DNA of 64,000 nt from CAWDJT01 sp963828705 (GCA_963828705.1 CAWHGA010000040.1:11553-75552), one strand, 5' to 3'; counted from the first letter of the stretch, positions 44,304 to 54,680 are shown. Translations and numbers: made by a program. The notes: generated by a model not told the origin, from the letters alone.

Positions 44304-45345
44304 GTCGCGGGTCATTCTGACCACACGCTCTGCCAGTTCCACGCTGAGAGATCCGCAGCCGCAACTGGGAGTGAAGATCGACTGGGTCAGGATCTGCGAA
44401 ATGGTGAGTTCCGGGTTGGCGAATGTCTGCACTTGATCATTCCAGCGTTGCGCCAAATCTGATGCGGTTTCATTGATGATTGCCTGGGGATCTGCGGTGG
44501 GAACCAGGCCCCAGGCAATGATTCGACCGCTTTGAAGAAAAGCCACTATGTCATTCCGATATAGGAGGAAACGATCAAGATAGCCATAGGCGTCAAAATT
44601 GATGATGTCAGCGGAGGATTTCAGCACCAGTGACCAATCCGTGTTGGCGCAGACATGAATGCCGGCCAGGGCGCCGGCCTGGTGAATGGCTGTGATCACG
44701 TCCTTAAGCAAGTTTCCGACGAGTTCAGCTGATACCCCAATGTAGCTGGATGAACCGTACCCGGCCAGGGCGGGTTCATCCAGGAAAATAATCACGGGTT
44801 GACCCAGGGATTTGAGCTGCTCGATCTGCCAGCGGGCTTTGAGCGCCAGGTGTCTGACCACGGCTTCGCACATCCGCTCATCATACAGGAGAAGCTTGCG
44901 GTGCGCGTCGGTGAGGCCGGTGAGCAAGGTAAATGGGCCGACCACCTGGCCTTTGACGGCGCGTCCGGTCTGCGGGGTTTGTCCCAGGCTTTGGACGAAC
45001 ACACGAAATGTCCTACCGGTAAGTTCCCCCATTTGAAAACGAGAATCCTTGATATCCAGACTCCCGGTTTCAACATCCATGCATTCCTGGTAGAAGGCCA
45101 GCAATTCCGCGTCAAATTCAGCCGCGTCGGTAGCGATAATGCTTTGATCGCCATCTTTTTGCAGCCCTGGAAGTCCTTCCAGGTATTGGACCATCATCCG
45201 CTCATCTTCGTGGGCCGGCAACTGAGGCCACACGGGAATATCGTCAAGGTCTCCGCGTGATCAGGTCAACGGCTTGTTGAGGATCACGATGTGGCATACT
45301 GCCGATCAGGGTCGCCACGGCACAAGGTTGCCAGGTTTGAGTCAT
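44256..45345 (-). CDS. Core-type methionine synthase (MetE C-terminal family, one frameshift)
   Basis: About 362 residues from ATG 45345 (AAGGAGATCC upstream). It starts TWQPCAVATLIGSMPHRDPQ, then one extra base near 45245 shifts the frame to RGDLDDIPVWPQLP. It corresponds only to the C-terminal catalytic half of MetE. Zinc ligands are visible as GIHVCAN (His and Cys) and TPSCGCGSLS (Cys), with INFDAYGY where MetE has its glutamate region, and FLDEPAL. Such short 'core' MetE proteins lack the folate-binding N-domain and are thought to use a methyl-corrinoid donor. The nearby cobalamin genes fit this. The donor is inferred, not seen. Confidence 0.75.
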
Positions 45346-45912
45346 GTTGGATCTCCTTGGTGGAGTGCTGGAGGCAGTGGTCACTGGTACGGAGGGTTCC
45401 CCGGCCGCACGATTGAATCGCCCAAATGCCCCTGGCCCGAGGTCTTTGCCTGGGGCTAATCCTTTTTTCTTATGACAAATCGAACCGGTGGTGTCAATTG
45501 GTCTGGATAGGCATTCGCAGGCCACCGTTTCCCTGCGTTTCTGAAACGGCCGCGGGACGCTAAAGATGCTTGACTGATCAGGATTCATCTGCTAGCAGGA
45601 ATGAGTGTAAAGATGTTTTAAGCTGGCCTTTTCCTCCTCGTTCTAGTGACTTGTAGCGTCTCATCCCACTGGCCGGTTCGCACCGTCATCACAGTTCCCG
45701 TAGTTACTGAGATACGCAGTCCCTTTAAGATTATTGTCATTAGGTGACGGCGCAGCGCTACATGTCTGGCGCCAAGCCACAATACCGGCGTTTTACATGG
45801 GAGTCACTGGGCTCCTTGAGGGAGGTCCCCCATGCAGGGGTCAGAAGTATCCGGGGCGAAACCTCCTGTTTCGATCATAACCCATCGGAGTGTACAGAAA
45901 GGAGTGTCTGGT
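45346..45912. other. Intergenic region, nothing recognised
   Basis: About 570 bp between the divergent metE-like and fadL-like genes. An open frame upstream of the metE-like ATG reads proline- and serine-rich, low-complexity sequence and is not credible. No riboswitch could be recognised by eye. Confidence 0.4.
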
Positions 45913-47230
45913 ATGAGGAGGAAGACAAGGTTCGGGGTGCTGCTCCTGGCAGCAGTGATGGTATTGGCGGTGGCGCAGTCCAGCTTCGGCGCGGGTTTTG
46001 CCCTGTATGAGGCGAGTGCTCGAGGCAATGCGTTGGGTGGCGCCATGGTGGGACGTGCAGACGATCCCTCGGCACTTTTCTACAACCCTGCAGGCATTAC
46101 TCAGCTACCTGGCATGCAGTTCATGGCAGGTGCTACGTTCATCGTGCCCTCCACGACCGTGCATACCTATAGCTCCCGTACGGGTGTGGAAACTTCAGTA
46201 ACGAGAACAGAAGACAATGTGTTTTATCCCCCGCATACTTACGTCACATACCAGTACAATGATGACCTGTGGTTCGGTCTTGGCATCTTTTCACCGTTCG
46301 GGTTGGGTGTTGAATTCGACCCAAATTGGGCGGGTCGCTTCAACAGCTACAAAGCCTTCATTGAATCCGTCACCATCAACCCGACCGTGGCGTATAAGGT
46401 CACCGATAAACTGTCTGTCGCCGTCGGTCTGGATGCCATGTGGTTCAGAACGGAGCTAAGGAGCAAGGTTAATGAGGCTCTATTTACCCAGCAAGCGCTA
46501 GATATAGATAGAGGTTTGAAAGGTGACAGTTGGGGTTTTGGATGGAACGCTGCCTTGCACTACAAAGCGCTCGATTGGTTGTCCCTGGGATTTTCCTATC
46601 GAAGTCAGGTGAAGCAACACGTTGAAGGCGAAGTAGAATTCGCGAAATCACCTTTCACTCGTTTGCCAGCTTCCTTCTTCAACAATACCGATGTTTCCGG
46701 TAGGGTCACGCTGCCCGCTGAACTTTTTCTGGGCGCGACCTTCAAGCTGATGGATCGTCTGACCTGGGAAGTGGGTACGGTTTGGACACAATGGAGTTCC
46801 TTCCCTGAACTCGGTTTCACACTTCAGCAACCCCATCTACGTTTCGGGAGGGGTGCCTGTGACTAAGTCCGGCGCCATCAAGGACTATCAAGACGTGTGG
46901 CGCATCAATACCGGTATCGAATTCAAGGCCACGAATTGGCTGGATCTGCGACTGGGCTACGCATTCGATCAGGAACCCACCGTTGAACGGTATGTGGACT
47001 ACCTGTTGCCGTCCAACGATCGTCATATGTTCTGCAGCGGCGTCGGGTTCCACTGGAACAAATGGACTCTGGATCTGTCCTACACGTACCTGATGGTTGA
47101 GGATCGTAACAACGAGTTCCTATATGGCAGGGCAGCGTTAGCAAGGGAAGCGCTTTCGGGTGTCCTGAATTCCTCCTTCACCGATGGCGATGCCCATAAA
47201 ATCGGCGTCAGCGTCAGCTACAAATTCTAG
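45913..47230 (+). CDS. FadL/OMPP1-type outer-membrane channel (one frameshift)
   Basis: About 438 residues from ATG 45913 (AAAGGAG upstream). A signal peptide (FGVLLLAAVMVLAVAQSSFG) leads into the family N-terminus GAGFALYEASARGNALGGAM, the 'hatch' sequence that plugs the barrel. DDPSALFYNPAGITQLPG and many alternating beta strands follow. One extra C near 46835 shifts the frame; removing it restores IYVSGGVPVTKSGAIKDYQD and the end GVSVSYKF with its terminal aromatic, as expected of an outer-membrane barrel. FadL relatives take up long-chain fatty acids or aromatic hydrocarbons. A Rho-independent terminator follows. Confidence 0.88.
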
Positions 47231-47257
47231 TCACCGTGTCGGATTCATTTTCACCAT

Positions 47258-47290
47258 AAGCCCGGGTTCAGCAGGAATCCGGGCTTTTTT
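47258..47290 (+). terminator. Rho-independent terminator after the FadL-like gene
   Basis: AGCCCGG and CCGGGCT form a 7-bp G/C stem around a 13-15-nt loop (GTTCAGCAGGAAT), followed by TTTTTT. It separates the fadL-like gene from purH, which starts only 16 bp further on. Confidence 0.85.
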
Positions 47291-47305
47291 CTTGGAGGTT
47301 GCAGT

Positions 47306-48595
47306 ATGGCGGAGGATCTCAAGAAGATGTATCGGACCATCATGGATGATCATTTCCCGGACTCCATGACGATTCGTTTCGGCGATCAGGAACTGGTCTA
47401 TCGCAAACGCGCCTGGAAGTTTCCCGATGCCAAGACTGGCGAATTGATTGAGAAAGGCCTGCGTTACGGGGAGAATCCCGGTCAGGAAGCCGCGCTCTAC
47501 GAGCTGGTGGGCGGGCACCTCAGCCTCGGGGGTTGCCGATTTATCGATCCGGGCAAAGGGCTGGTGAGCGCCATCTGCGAAGAGGACATGCTCCAGGAAG
47601 GCAAACACCCCGGCAAGACCAACCTGACGGACCTGGACAACGGTCTTAACATCATGAAATATCTGATGGATCGGCCTGCAGCGGTGATCCTCAAGCACAA
47701 CAACCCTTGCGGCGCAGCCTATGGCATCAGCCTGAGCGAAGCCTACCGGCGCGCCAATCGTGCTGACCGCATCGCCGCTTTCGGCGGCTGCCTGGTGCTC
47801 AACCGTCCTATGGATCGCGATACCGCCCTGCAGGTGGCGGAAAACTACCTGGAAGTGGTGGCGGCCCCTGACTACGAGGCGGGCACCATGGATATTCTCA
47901 AACAGCGGGCTAATCTGCGCATCATCCAGGTGGCGCGCATCGACCGGCTGGCCGAACACCTCCCCTACCGATTCGTGGATTTCAAATCCCTCATGGATGG
48001 CGGCATCATCGTCCAGCAGTCGCCGCTCAACGCGGTCCGCGGACCGCAAGATCTGAAGCTGGCCGAAACCACCTACCAGGGCAAGACCTACCGTATTCAG
48101 CGAGCACCCACCGCCAAAGAGATGGATGACCTTCTTTTTGGCTGGTTCGTGGAACAAGGGGTGACATCCAATTCGGTGCTTTATGTTAAAGACGGCTGCA
48201 CCGTGGGGATTGGCACCGGCGAACAGGATCGGGTTGGCGTTGCCGAGATCGCAGTGTTCAAGGCCTACCAGAAATATGCGGATGCACTGTGTTTCGACCG
48301 CTTCGGGATGCCTTACAAAGATCTGGAGCTGGCCATCGACAAGAAGGAACGACCCGGCTCCCAGAAGGAAGCCATCGACGCCGAAACCCAGGCGGCCAAT
48401 GCCGGCCTGCAGGGCGCCGCGATGGTGTCCGATGCCTTCTTTCCATTCCGCGACGGCATCGATGTCGGCATCCGGCAGGGGATCAAGGCGGTGGTCCAGC
48501 CGGGCGGTTCCATGCGTGACTGGGAAGTGATCGAAGCCTGCAACGAAGCCGGGGTCACGATGGTGCTCACCGGCCAGCGGGCGTTCAAGCATTGA
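47306..48595 (+). CDS. purH: Stand-alone AICAR formyltransferase
   Basis: This 429-residue protein catalyses transfer of a formyl group from 10-formyl-THF to AICAR in purine synthesis. It contains only the AICARFT part of bifunctional PurH: RYGENPGQEAALY, AVILKHNNPCGAAYG, AFGGCLVLNRPMD, SDAFFPFRDGID, VVQPGGSMRDWE. The N-terminal IMP cyclohydrolase (MGS fold) is missing; residues 1-45 are too short for it. So IMP cyclohydrolase must be encoded elsewhere. GGAGG lies nine bases before the ATG. It is monocistronic, bounded upstream by a terminator. Confidence 0.88.
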   Translation: MAEDLKKMYRTIMDDHFPDSMTIRFGDQELVYRKRAWKFPDAKTGELIEKGLRYGENPGQEAALYELVGGHLSLGGCRFIDPGKGLVSAICEEDMLQEGKHPGKTNLTDLDNGLNIMKYLMDRPAAVILKHNNPCGAAYGISLSEAYRRANRADRIAAFGGCLVLNRPMDRDTALQVAENYLEVVAAPDYEAGTMDILKQRANLRIIQVARIDRLAEHLPYRFVDFKSLMDGGIIVQQSPLNAVRGPQDLKLAETTYQGKTYRIQRAPTAKEMDDLLFGWFVEQGVTSNSVLYVKDGCTVGIGTGEQDRVGVAEIAVFKAYQKYADALCFDRFGMPYKDLELAIDKKERPGSQKEAIDAETQAANAGLQGAAMVSDAFFPFRDGIDVGIRQGIKAVVQPGGSMRDWEVIEACNEAGVTMVLTGQRAFKH

Positions 48596-48764
48596 GAGCG
48601 GCAGGCTCTTGCGCCTGGATTGCCGTAGAGAAACGATTCACGCCGCATGTGATGGTGTTTTACCTTCGCCATCCCATAAAGCCAACGGCGGCGAGCAGCG
48701 CCGTGCTATCCAGCAGTCCAGGCTGGAATCGAAAGCCGGAACCCAGCGAGTGAGCCTTGAGGTT

Positions 48765-49364
48765 TCACTCCCCGGCCCCCAGCCATGGTGGCACGAGGTC
48801 CTGGGCAAGACCCAGGTGCGTGAGGATGCGGGCCACAACGAAATCCACCAGGTCCTCCACCGATTGAGGCTGGTGATAGAAGCCCGGCATGGGAGGCAGG
48901 ATGACACCGCCGGCATCGAGGACCTGCAGCATGTTGTTAAGATGGATGCGGTTAAGCGGCATTTCCCGCGGCACCAGGACCAGACGGCGGCGTTCCTTGA
49001 GGCAGACATCGGCGGCGCGGTGGATGAGGTTCCGCGAGTAGCCCTGGGCGATGGCGGCCAGCGAGCCCATGGTGCAGGGTACTACGGCCATTCCTTCGAC
49101 GGGGAACGACCCGCTGGCAAAAGGGGCAGCGAAATCGGCCTCGTCGTAAAGTAGGGCGCCCAACGGCAGGTCTTCCTCCAGGTTAACCCCGGTTTCCAGT
49201 TGGTAGACCATCTTCCCGGCACTGGAAGCCACCAAATGGATCTGGATGTCCGGGGAGGTGAGGGCCTGCAGCAACCTCCGGGCATAGGGGGCGCCGCTGG
49301 CACCGGTGATCGCTACTACATAGTGCCAGACTTGATTCGGTGAGGTGACGGGTTCGTTGTTCAT
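48765..49364 (-). CDS. ubiX: UbiX-type flavin prenyltransferase
   Basis: This 199-residue protein makes prenylated FMN, the cofactor of UbiD-type decarboxylases. It shows the N-terminal VVAITGASGAPYARRLLQAL, HLVASSAGKMVY, VPCTMGSLAAIAQGYSRNLI and LVLVPREMPLNRIHLNNM. These match the family in order and length. It closes the mqn operon, where it would serve the UbiD-like MqnL decarboxylase of the futalosine pathway; mqnL itself is not in the window. Confidence 0.92.
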   Translation of the reverse strand: MNNEPVTSPNQVWHYVVAITGASGAPYARRLLQALTSPDIQIHLVASSAGKMVYQLETGVNLEEDLPLGALLYDEADFAAPFASGSFPVEGMAVVPCTMGSLAAIAQGYSRNLIHRAADVCLKERRRLVLVPREMPLNRIHLNNMLQVLDAGGVILPPMPGFYHQPQSVEDLVDFVVARILTHLGLAQDLVPPWLGAGE

Positions 49365-49389
49365 GGTTGGTTTTTCGTTCCTTATGGGT

Positions 49390-50187
49390 TCAGCAAGCCA
49401 TCAGTTCTTCAACGGCGCGACCGGCGGGCCAGCCCTGATGGACCATGGCGGCAATGACGCGCAGCAGGCTTTCCGGTTTTTCATGCTGGAATACGTTGCG
49501 GCCGATGGCGACGCCCTTGGCACCGGCTTGCAAGGACGCTTCCACCAGTTCCAGCAGCACCTCGACATTTTCCACTCGGCTGCCGCCGGCCACCACCACC
49601 GGTACGGGACTGCCAGCGGCAATCCGGGCGAGACTATCAAAATCACCGGGGGCCGGGATCTTGATGAGGTCCGCCCCGAGTTCGGCGGCCACTCTGGCTG
49701 CGTGGGCTATGGCTAAGTCGGGCTGTGGTGAGGGCGTATGTGCCCCGCGCACGTAGATCATCACCAGGAGCGGCATCTGCCATAGTGCGCAAGCCGTTCC
49801 GACCTCGCCCAAGTCGCGCAGCATCTCAGCTTCATGATCATCGCCCAGGTTGACGTGGACCGACACCCCGTCGGCGCCGCGCCGCAAGGCTTCTTCCACG
49901 GTTGCTACCAGTACCTTGTGATGAAACGCCGGTCCCAGTTGGGTGCTGGCGGAAAGGTGCAGGAAGATGCCGGGAAGTGGTTGCGATAGCGTTTCCAGAA
50001 AGCGCAGCATGCCCTTGTGGAGAACCAGGGCATCGGCACCACCGGAGGCGCCCACTCGAACGGCTTCGTCCATGCGCAGCAGGCCGGCAATAGGCCCACA
50101 GCTGACGCCATGGTCCATGGGCAGGATCACGATGCGGTCATCATGCGGCGCGACCAGCCGTTTTAGTCGTAATGCCTTGCCGTTCAT
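49390..50187 (-). CDS. Class I aldolase of the FbaB/ADH-synthase group
   Basis: This 265-residue TIM-barrel aldolase of the DeoC/LacD superfamily reads ILPMDHGVSCGPIAGL, VSVHVNLGDDHE, LLVMIYVRG and ADLIKIPAPGDF, where the lysine forms the Schiff base. VVVAGGSR and GVAIGRNVFQH are the phosphate-binding turns. Candidates are fructose-1,6-bisphosphate aldolase or 2-amino-3,7-dideoxy-D-threo-hept-6-ulosonate synthase, the first step of an alternative shikimate route. The position in a chorismate-consuming mqn operon slightly favours the latter, by inference. It lies between mqnA and ubiX with short gaps. Confidence 0.83.
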   Translation of the reverse strand: MNGKALRLKRLVAPHDDRIVILPMDHGVSCGPIAGLLRMDEAVRVGASGGADALVLHKGMLRFLETLSQPLPGIFLHLSASTQLGPAFHHKVLVATVEEALRRGADGVSVHVNLGDDHEAEMLRDLGEVGTACALWQMPLLVMIYVRGAHTPSPQPDLAIAHAARVAAELGADLIKIPAPGDFDSLARIAAGSPVPVVVAGGSRVENVEVLLELVEASLQAGAKGVAIGRNVFQHEKPESLLRVIAAMVHQGWPAGRAVEELMAC

Positions 50188-50214
50188 GAAGATGACTCCT
50201 GTGCAGCAAATCCC

Positions 50215-51081
50215 CTAGGCGACCCGCGCCATGGGGGAGTAGAACTCGACCGGCGGAACCTCACTGATCTCCCCAATCTCCGTCAGACATCGGAAGAATG
50301 ATCGCAGGCCCGCCTCTTCCACTTCACCCAAGTCAAACCGCAACCCCTGATAGTAAGACCGAAGCCCGTCATAATCCAACAGCTCGTGGGGCATGGCCTG
50401 GAGGCAGATTTCCTCAGGGTGAGCGCACCCCCATGCCTTGGCTTCGAGCAGGCTGGCCACGGCTGGTTGCAGGATCTCATCGGGAAGTTCCAGGGCGGCC
50501 CGCTGGATCACCCAAACGCCGAACACGAAGGGGAGCCCCATCCAGGCATGCCAAACCTCGCCCAGGTCCCACCGGTGAGGATAATCTGGATGGTTGCGGA
50601 ATCGCAATGCTTCATCACCGATGAGGAGCATGGCCAGGGGAGCGTCACCCCGGGCCAGGTCCTCAGCCGGATGGCCGGTGCGGAAGTCGGGTGTGATACC
50701 GAGCCGCAGGGTAAAAAGGATGCGCAGGAGCAGGGCCGAAGAATGCGACTTGGCGCTGGTCAGTACCGGGCGGCCGCTAAGTTCTTCGACGGGGACTCGG
50801 CTCAGCAGCAAAACGCTCCCCACTGGGCCGCGACTGCTGATGGAAAGGTTCGGCACCAGCACGTAGCGTTCCGGGTGGCGGGCGTATTCCACTGAGGACA
50901 CGGCGCTCACATCCAGTCCTCCAGCGGCCGCCAATTCGTTTAATTGGGCCGGGGTACCGGACACAATGGAAAATGGGTGCGGTACAATTCCGGCTTCGAG
51001 CGGATAGTAAATGGGCAGAACATTAACGAAGCCGATCTTGCCCAGGGTCAAACGCCGTGAGGGGGTACGACCCATTGCCAC
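50215..51081 (-). CDS. mqnA: Chorismate dehydratase
   Basis: Converts chorismate to 3-[(1-carboxyvinyl)oxy]benzoate, entry step of the futalosine menaquinone pathway. This 288-residue protein has a periplasmic-binding-protein-like fold: GKIGFVNVLPIYYPLE, GTPAQLNELAAAGGLDVSAVSSVEYA, LLLSRVPVEEL, LLIGDEALRF and LPFVFGVWV. All are typical of MqnA. Its start overlaps the 3' end of mqnX by 34 bases, so the genes are coupled. Confidence 0.93.
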   Translation of the reverse strand: MAMGRTPSRRLTLGKIGFVNVLPIYYPLEAGIVPHPFSIVSGTPAQLNELAAAGGLDVSAVSSVEYARHPERYVLVPNLSISSRGPVGSVLLLSRVPVEELSGRPVLTSAKSHSSALLLRILFTLRLGITPDFRTGHPAEDLARGDAPLAMLLIGDEALRFRNHPDYPHRWDLGEVWHAWMGLPFVFGVWVIQRAALELPDEILQPAVASLLEAKAWGCAHPEEICLQAMPHELLDYDGLRSYYQGLRFDLGEVEEAGLRSFFRCLTEIGEISEVPPVEFYSPMARVA

Positions 51082-52305
51082 GCTCCTTGTGAACCGTGCT
51101 GAATCACGGATGCCATCAGGTCTTTGGGGTTGGTGTGAGGCGGCAGTTGAACGGTCAGCAGGGCCGCTCGTTTGCCAGGTTCGATGCTGCCGAAATCGAC
51201 CTGCCGATTCAAGGCGCGTGCGCCGCCAAGCGTGGCCATGTGCACCACCGCTTCGGCGGGTACGCCGGGGAAGTTATCCAGAACAAAGGCCGCCTCGGTG
51301 AACAGGTTGAGGTCAGCATTGCTGGCCAGGCTGTCGGTTCCCAGCGCAGCCGGAATACCCAGGCGGACTGCGGTTTCGATGTCGGGCCGGCCGACCTGCA
51401 AGAAAGCGTTACTGCGCGGGCAAAAACAGAGGGTAGAGTGCCGCTCCGCCACTATCTGCCAATCGCGCGCGCTCAGGTGCACGGCATGAACCAGGAGAGA
51501 CGCTTCATCCAGCACGCCAAGGCGGTCCAGATAAGCCACGGGAGACAAACCCGGTGCCTGCCACTCCGGCACCCACCGGCCAAGCTCCTGAAGGATATCT
51601 CGACAGAATCCGGTGCCGTCTTGGAGGAATTGGATTTCTTCCGGGTGTTCTGCCACGTGAATGGCGAAGGGTGCTTGCCAACGTCGATCCCAGTCCTTGG
51701 TGGCACGAATCAGGGGCGCCGAAGTGGAATAACAGGCATGAGCCGCAAGGCTTAGACCCGGGCGGCCTCGCGTATCCCCGATAAATTCGTTCCAACCCAG
51801 TGGTTGTAGGACAGGCCCCAACGAACTTAGATCGAACCCCATGACCTCCACAAAAGTGTGCCTTTGCAGGGCTTCGCCTTTGGGTACCGCCTCCGGCCAG
51901 ACCCGGTTGGCCACATCTCCGCAAAGCGCTGAGCCGCTTTGCAGTAGCAGGTGACAGGCGTCGCGCCAGCCATGGTGAATCTGCTCTTGGGTCAGGGTCG
52001 CACGTAATGGCAAGATCTGCCGCAACCAGGTTGGGAAATCCGGCTGCGGTAAGGGTATGCGGCTGCGCAAAGACGTCAATTCCATGTGAGTGTGGGCATT
52101 CACCAGGGCCGGAACTGATGGCGGCGTCGCCACAATCGAGGATCCTGGTCTCGGGGGTGATCTGTCCGGCTAAAGTAGGGTAAGTGTCAACGGCCGCAAT
52201 CCGGTCAGTCATCACCAGGACCGCACCATTGGCCAGGGGCGGGGCGTTCACCGGCACCACCCAGGCACCGCGAACCAGCAAGGGTTTGTCCGCTTCAGCT
52301 GTCAT
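51048..52305 (-). CDS. mqnX: Aminodeoxyfutalosine deaminase (amidohydrolase, one frameshift)
   Basis: This protein of about 419 residues is a metal-dependent amidohydrolase that deaminates aminofutalosine. The N-terminal beta domain reads LLVRGAWVVPVNAPPL. One extra A near 52108 shifts the frame; removing it gives PALVNAHTHMELTSLRSRIP with the HxH metal site. Further on come FAIHVAEHPEE (metal His), LVHAVHLSARDW (metal His), CPRSNAFLQVG and LGTDSLASNADLNLF (catalytic Asp). It is the third gene of the operon, overlaps mqnC by 11 bases and mqnA by 34. The deaminase assignment rests on the mqn context. Confidence 0.85.
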
Positions 52306-53446
52306 CGTCTATCTTCTCCGTACTGCTATCCGTGGTAAATCCATGGCCATCCCGCTCAGCCACCCATTCATAGGCCATGGTGCGTTGTTGCGGCCGGAAA
52401 CCTGCGGCGGTAATAATCCGGCGGATCTCCTCAATGGACAGTCGAAAATGGACGCCAGCCGCCGCCACCACATTTTCTTCGATCATGGTGGAGCCGAAAT
52501 CGTTGGCGCCGAAAAAGAGTGCCAATTGCGCTACGCGTGGCCCCATAGTGACCCAGGATGCCTGGAGGTTGTCGAAATTGTCAAGAACGATGCGAGATAG
52601 CGCCAGCAGTCGCAGATAGCTGACGGCGGTGGCCGGGGGCCGTGGTATCGCGGTGTTGTCCGGCTGAAAAGCCCAGGGGATGAAAGCCGTGAACCCGCCG
52701 GTGCGATCCTGCAGATCGCGCAAGGCGAACAGATGATCGAGACGGTGCTTGGGTTCTTCCTCGTGGCCGAACATCATCGTTGCGGTGGTGCGAAGCCCCT
52801 GCCGGTGAGCTTCTTCCATAACCTCGAGCCATTCCGCAGCTGAGCACTTGTTGGGCGAAACCCGCTTGCGGACGGTGTCCACCAGGATTTCGGCACCACC
52901 GCCCGGGATCGAATCCAATCCGGCAGCCTGCAGCCGCGTGATAACTGTGGCGGTGTCGCAGCCTTCCAGGCGGGCAAAATGAGCGATCTCCGGTGGCGAA
53001 AACGCATGGATGTGAATGGGATAACGGCTCTTTACGAAGCGCAGCATGTCTTCGTAGTAAGACAGCGGCAAGTCCGGATGGTGACCGCCTTGCATCAGGA
53101 TTTGCGTCCCGCCCAGCCCCAGGGTTTCCTCGATTTTTTGCGCCAATTCTTCGCGGCTCAGTAGATACCCGCCGTCCTGGCCGGGGGCGCGGAAAAAGGC
53201 ACAGAACCGGCACCCGCACACACAAATGTTGGAGTAGTTGATGTTGCGGTCCACCACATAGGTAACCACCGGCTGAGGATGCCTGCGCATGCGGATGTGG
53301 TGAGCGAGGCGTCCGAGGTCGTGGAAATCGGCTTGCTGGTAGAGTTCCCAGGCCTGATCGGCCGCGATCCGATCGCCGTCAGCAATCTTGGCCAGAATCG
53401 AACTTGTTTCCATCAATGGTGGAGCCCTTGTTGCTGAGAGGGTCAA
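52295..53446 (-). CDS. mqnC: Cyclic dehypoxanthine futalosine synthase (radical SAM)
   Basis: This 383-residue radical SAM enzyme cyclises dehypoxanthinylfutalosine. The 4Fe-4S site is C75-x3-C79-x2-C82 in YSNICVCGCRFCAFF. Others: ILMQGGHHPDLPLSYYEDML, HAFSPPEIAHFA, PGGGAEILVD, TATMMFGHEEEPKHRLDH and FIPWAFQPDNTAI. It resembles its neighbour MqnE, as is usual, but HHPDLPL and the FxPWxFQP segment are MqnC-like. The start may be ATG 53413 (METSSIL). It overlaps mqnX. Confidence 0.92.
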   Translation of the reverse strand: MTLSATRAPPLMETSSILAKIADGDRIAADQAWELYQQADFHDLGRLAHHIRMRRHPQPVVTYVVDRNINYSNICVCGCRFCAFFRAPGQDGGYLLSREELAQKIEETLGLGGTQILMQGGHHPDLPLSYYEDMLRFVKSRYPIHIHAFSPPEIAHFARLEGCDTATVITRLQAAGLDSIPGGGAEILVDTVRKRVSPNKCSAAEWLEVMEEAHRQGLRTTATMMFGHEEEPKHRLDHLFALRDLQDRTGGFTAFIPWAFQPDNTAIPRPPATAVSYLRLLALSRIVLDNFDNLQASWVTMGPRVAQLALFFGANDFGSTMIEENVVAAAGVHFRLSIEEIRRIITAAGFRPQQRTMAYEWVAERDGHGFTTDSSTEKIDDDS

Positions 53447-53548
53447 TTCATCTGCAGACGTTGCGTTTCATTGCATTCAACGCAACCTACGGTAGATCGT
53501 GTTGAATGCAATGAAACGCGACACAGAAACCAAGCTGGAATGGCACAC

Positions 53549-54671
53549 TCATTTTTGAGCAGCTCCTTGACTGACACATGCCAGCGGACGGAAAAAACAA
53601 TCGCGTTCCACCGGGTCAAATCCCGCTTCCCGGATGATGCGTTCCAGTTCGATGCGGGTCAAGGACTGGTCCGACTGGGCCCCGGCCATATGGCCGATCT
53701 TTTCCTCAATCACGGTCCCATCCAAATCATCGGCACCGAAATGAAGCGCTACCTGGGCCAGCTTCACGGTGAGCATAACCCAGTAGGCCTTGATGTGTGG
53801 CACGTTGTCCAGCATTAGGCGGCTGATGGCGATGGTTTTAAGATCTTCGACGCCGGTGGTGGGTGCCACGCCTTCCACCTTGGTGTTGGCTGGCTGGAAG
53901 GGCAGCGGAATGAAACAGACCATCCCGCCCGTAGCGTCCTGCGCGCGCCGCAGGGCATCCAGGTGTTCGAGACGTTCGCGTAGGGTTTCGACATGGCCAT
54001 AGAGCATAGTGGCGTTGGTTTTGATCCCCAACTCGTGTGCTTCGTGGCAGATGCGAAGCCACTCGTCGCCGCTGACTTTTTCCGGGCATAGCAACTGCCG
54101 GACGCGCGAGCTGAAAACCTCGGCGCCACCGCCGGGGAGCATCTCCAGATCCGGCCGATTTGAGACGCTCTAGGACCTCCCGGGTGGTGCAGCGCTCCAG
54201 GCGGGCAAAATGGGCGATTTCCACTGCGGTGAAGGCCTTGATGGTGGCCGTGGGACGCAGCGTTTTGACAGTGCGCAAGAGTTCTTCGTAGTAGGAAAAC
54301 GGCAAATCCGGATGGCAGCCACCGACGATGTGGATTTCGGTGAGCGGCTGATCGAGTTTTTCCCGAACCTTGTCGGCCACATCTTCGAGGGACAGCTGGA
54401 AAGCCTGGGGTTGCCCCTGACGGCGGCCGAAAGCACAGAAACGGCAGCCGTTGACACAGATGTTGGAGTAGTTGATGTGCTGGTTCATCACGTAGGTTGT
54501 GCGGTTGCCGTGCCGCCGCCGCCGCACTTCATGCGCCAGAGCGCCAATGGCGTTGATGTCGGGGCATGCAAAAAGCATCTCGCCGTCTTCCACGCTCAGC
54601 CGCTCGCCGTTCTGCACCTTGTCAAGAACCGATGCCAGCCCTAGATCCTCATACCAGTAAGAGTCCAGCAT
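53549..54671 (-). CDS. mqnE: Aminofutalosine synthase (radical SAM, one frameshift)
   Basis: About 373 residues; joins SAM-derived adenosine to the MqnA product. The radical SAM cluster is C72-x3-C76-x2-C79 in ICVNGCRFCAF. IHIVGGCHPDLPFSYYEELL and KAFTAVEIAHFARLE follow. One extra T near 54152 shifts the frame; removing it gives GLEMLPGGGAEVFSSRVRQL, NATMLYGHVETLRERLEH and FIPLPFQPANTKV. The ATG at 54671 lies 10 bases after the tetR stop. It leads the structural genes of the operon, 102 bp before mqnC. Confidence 0.9.
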
Positions 54672-54680
54672 AATTCGTTA

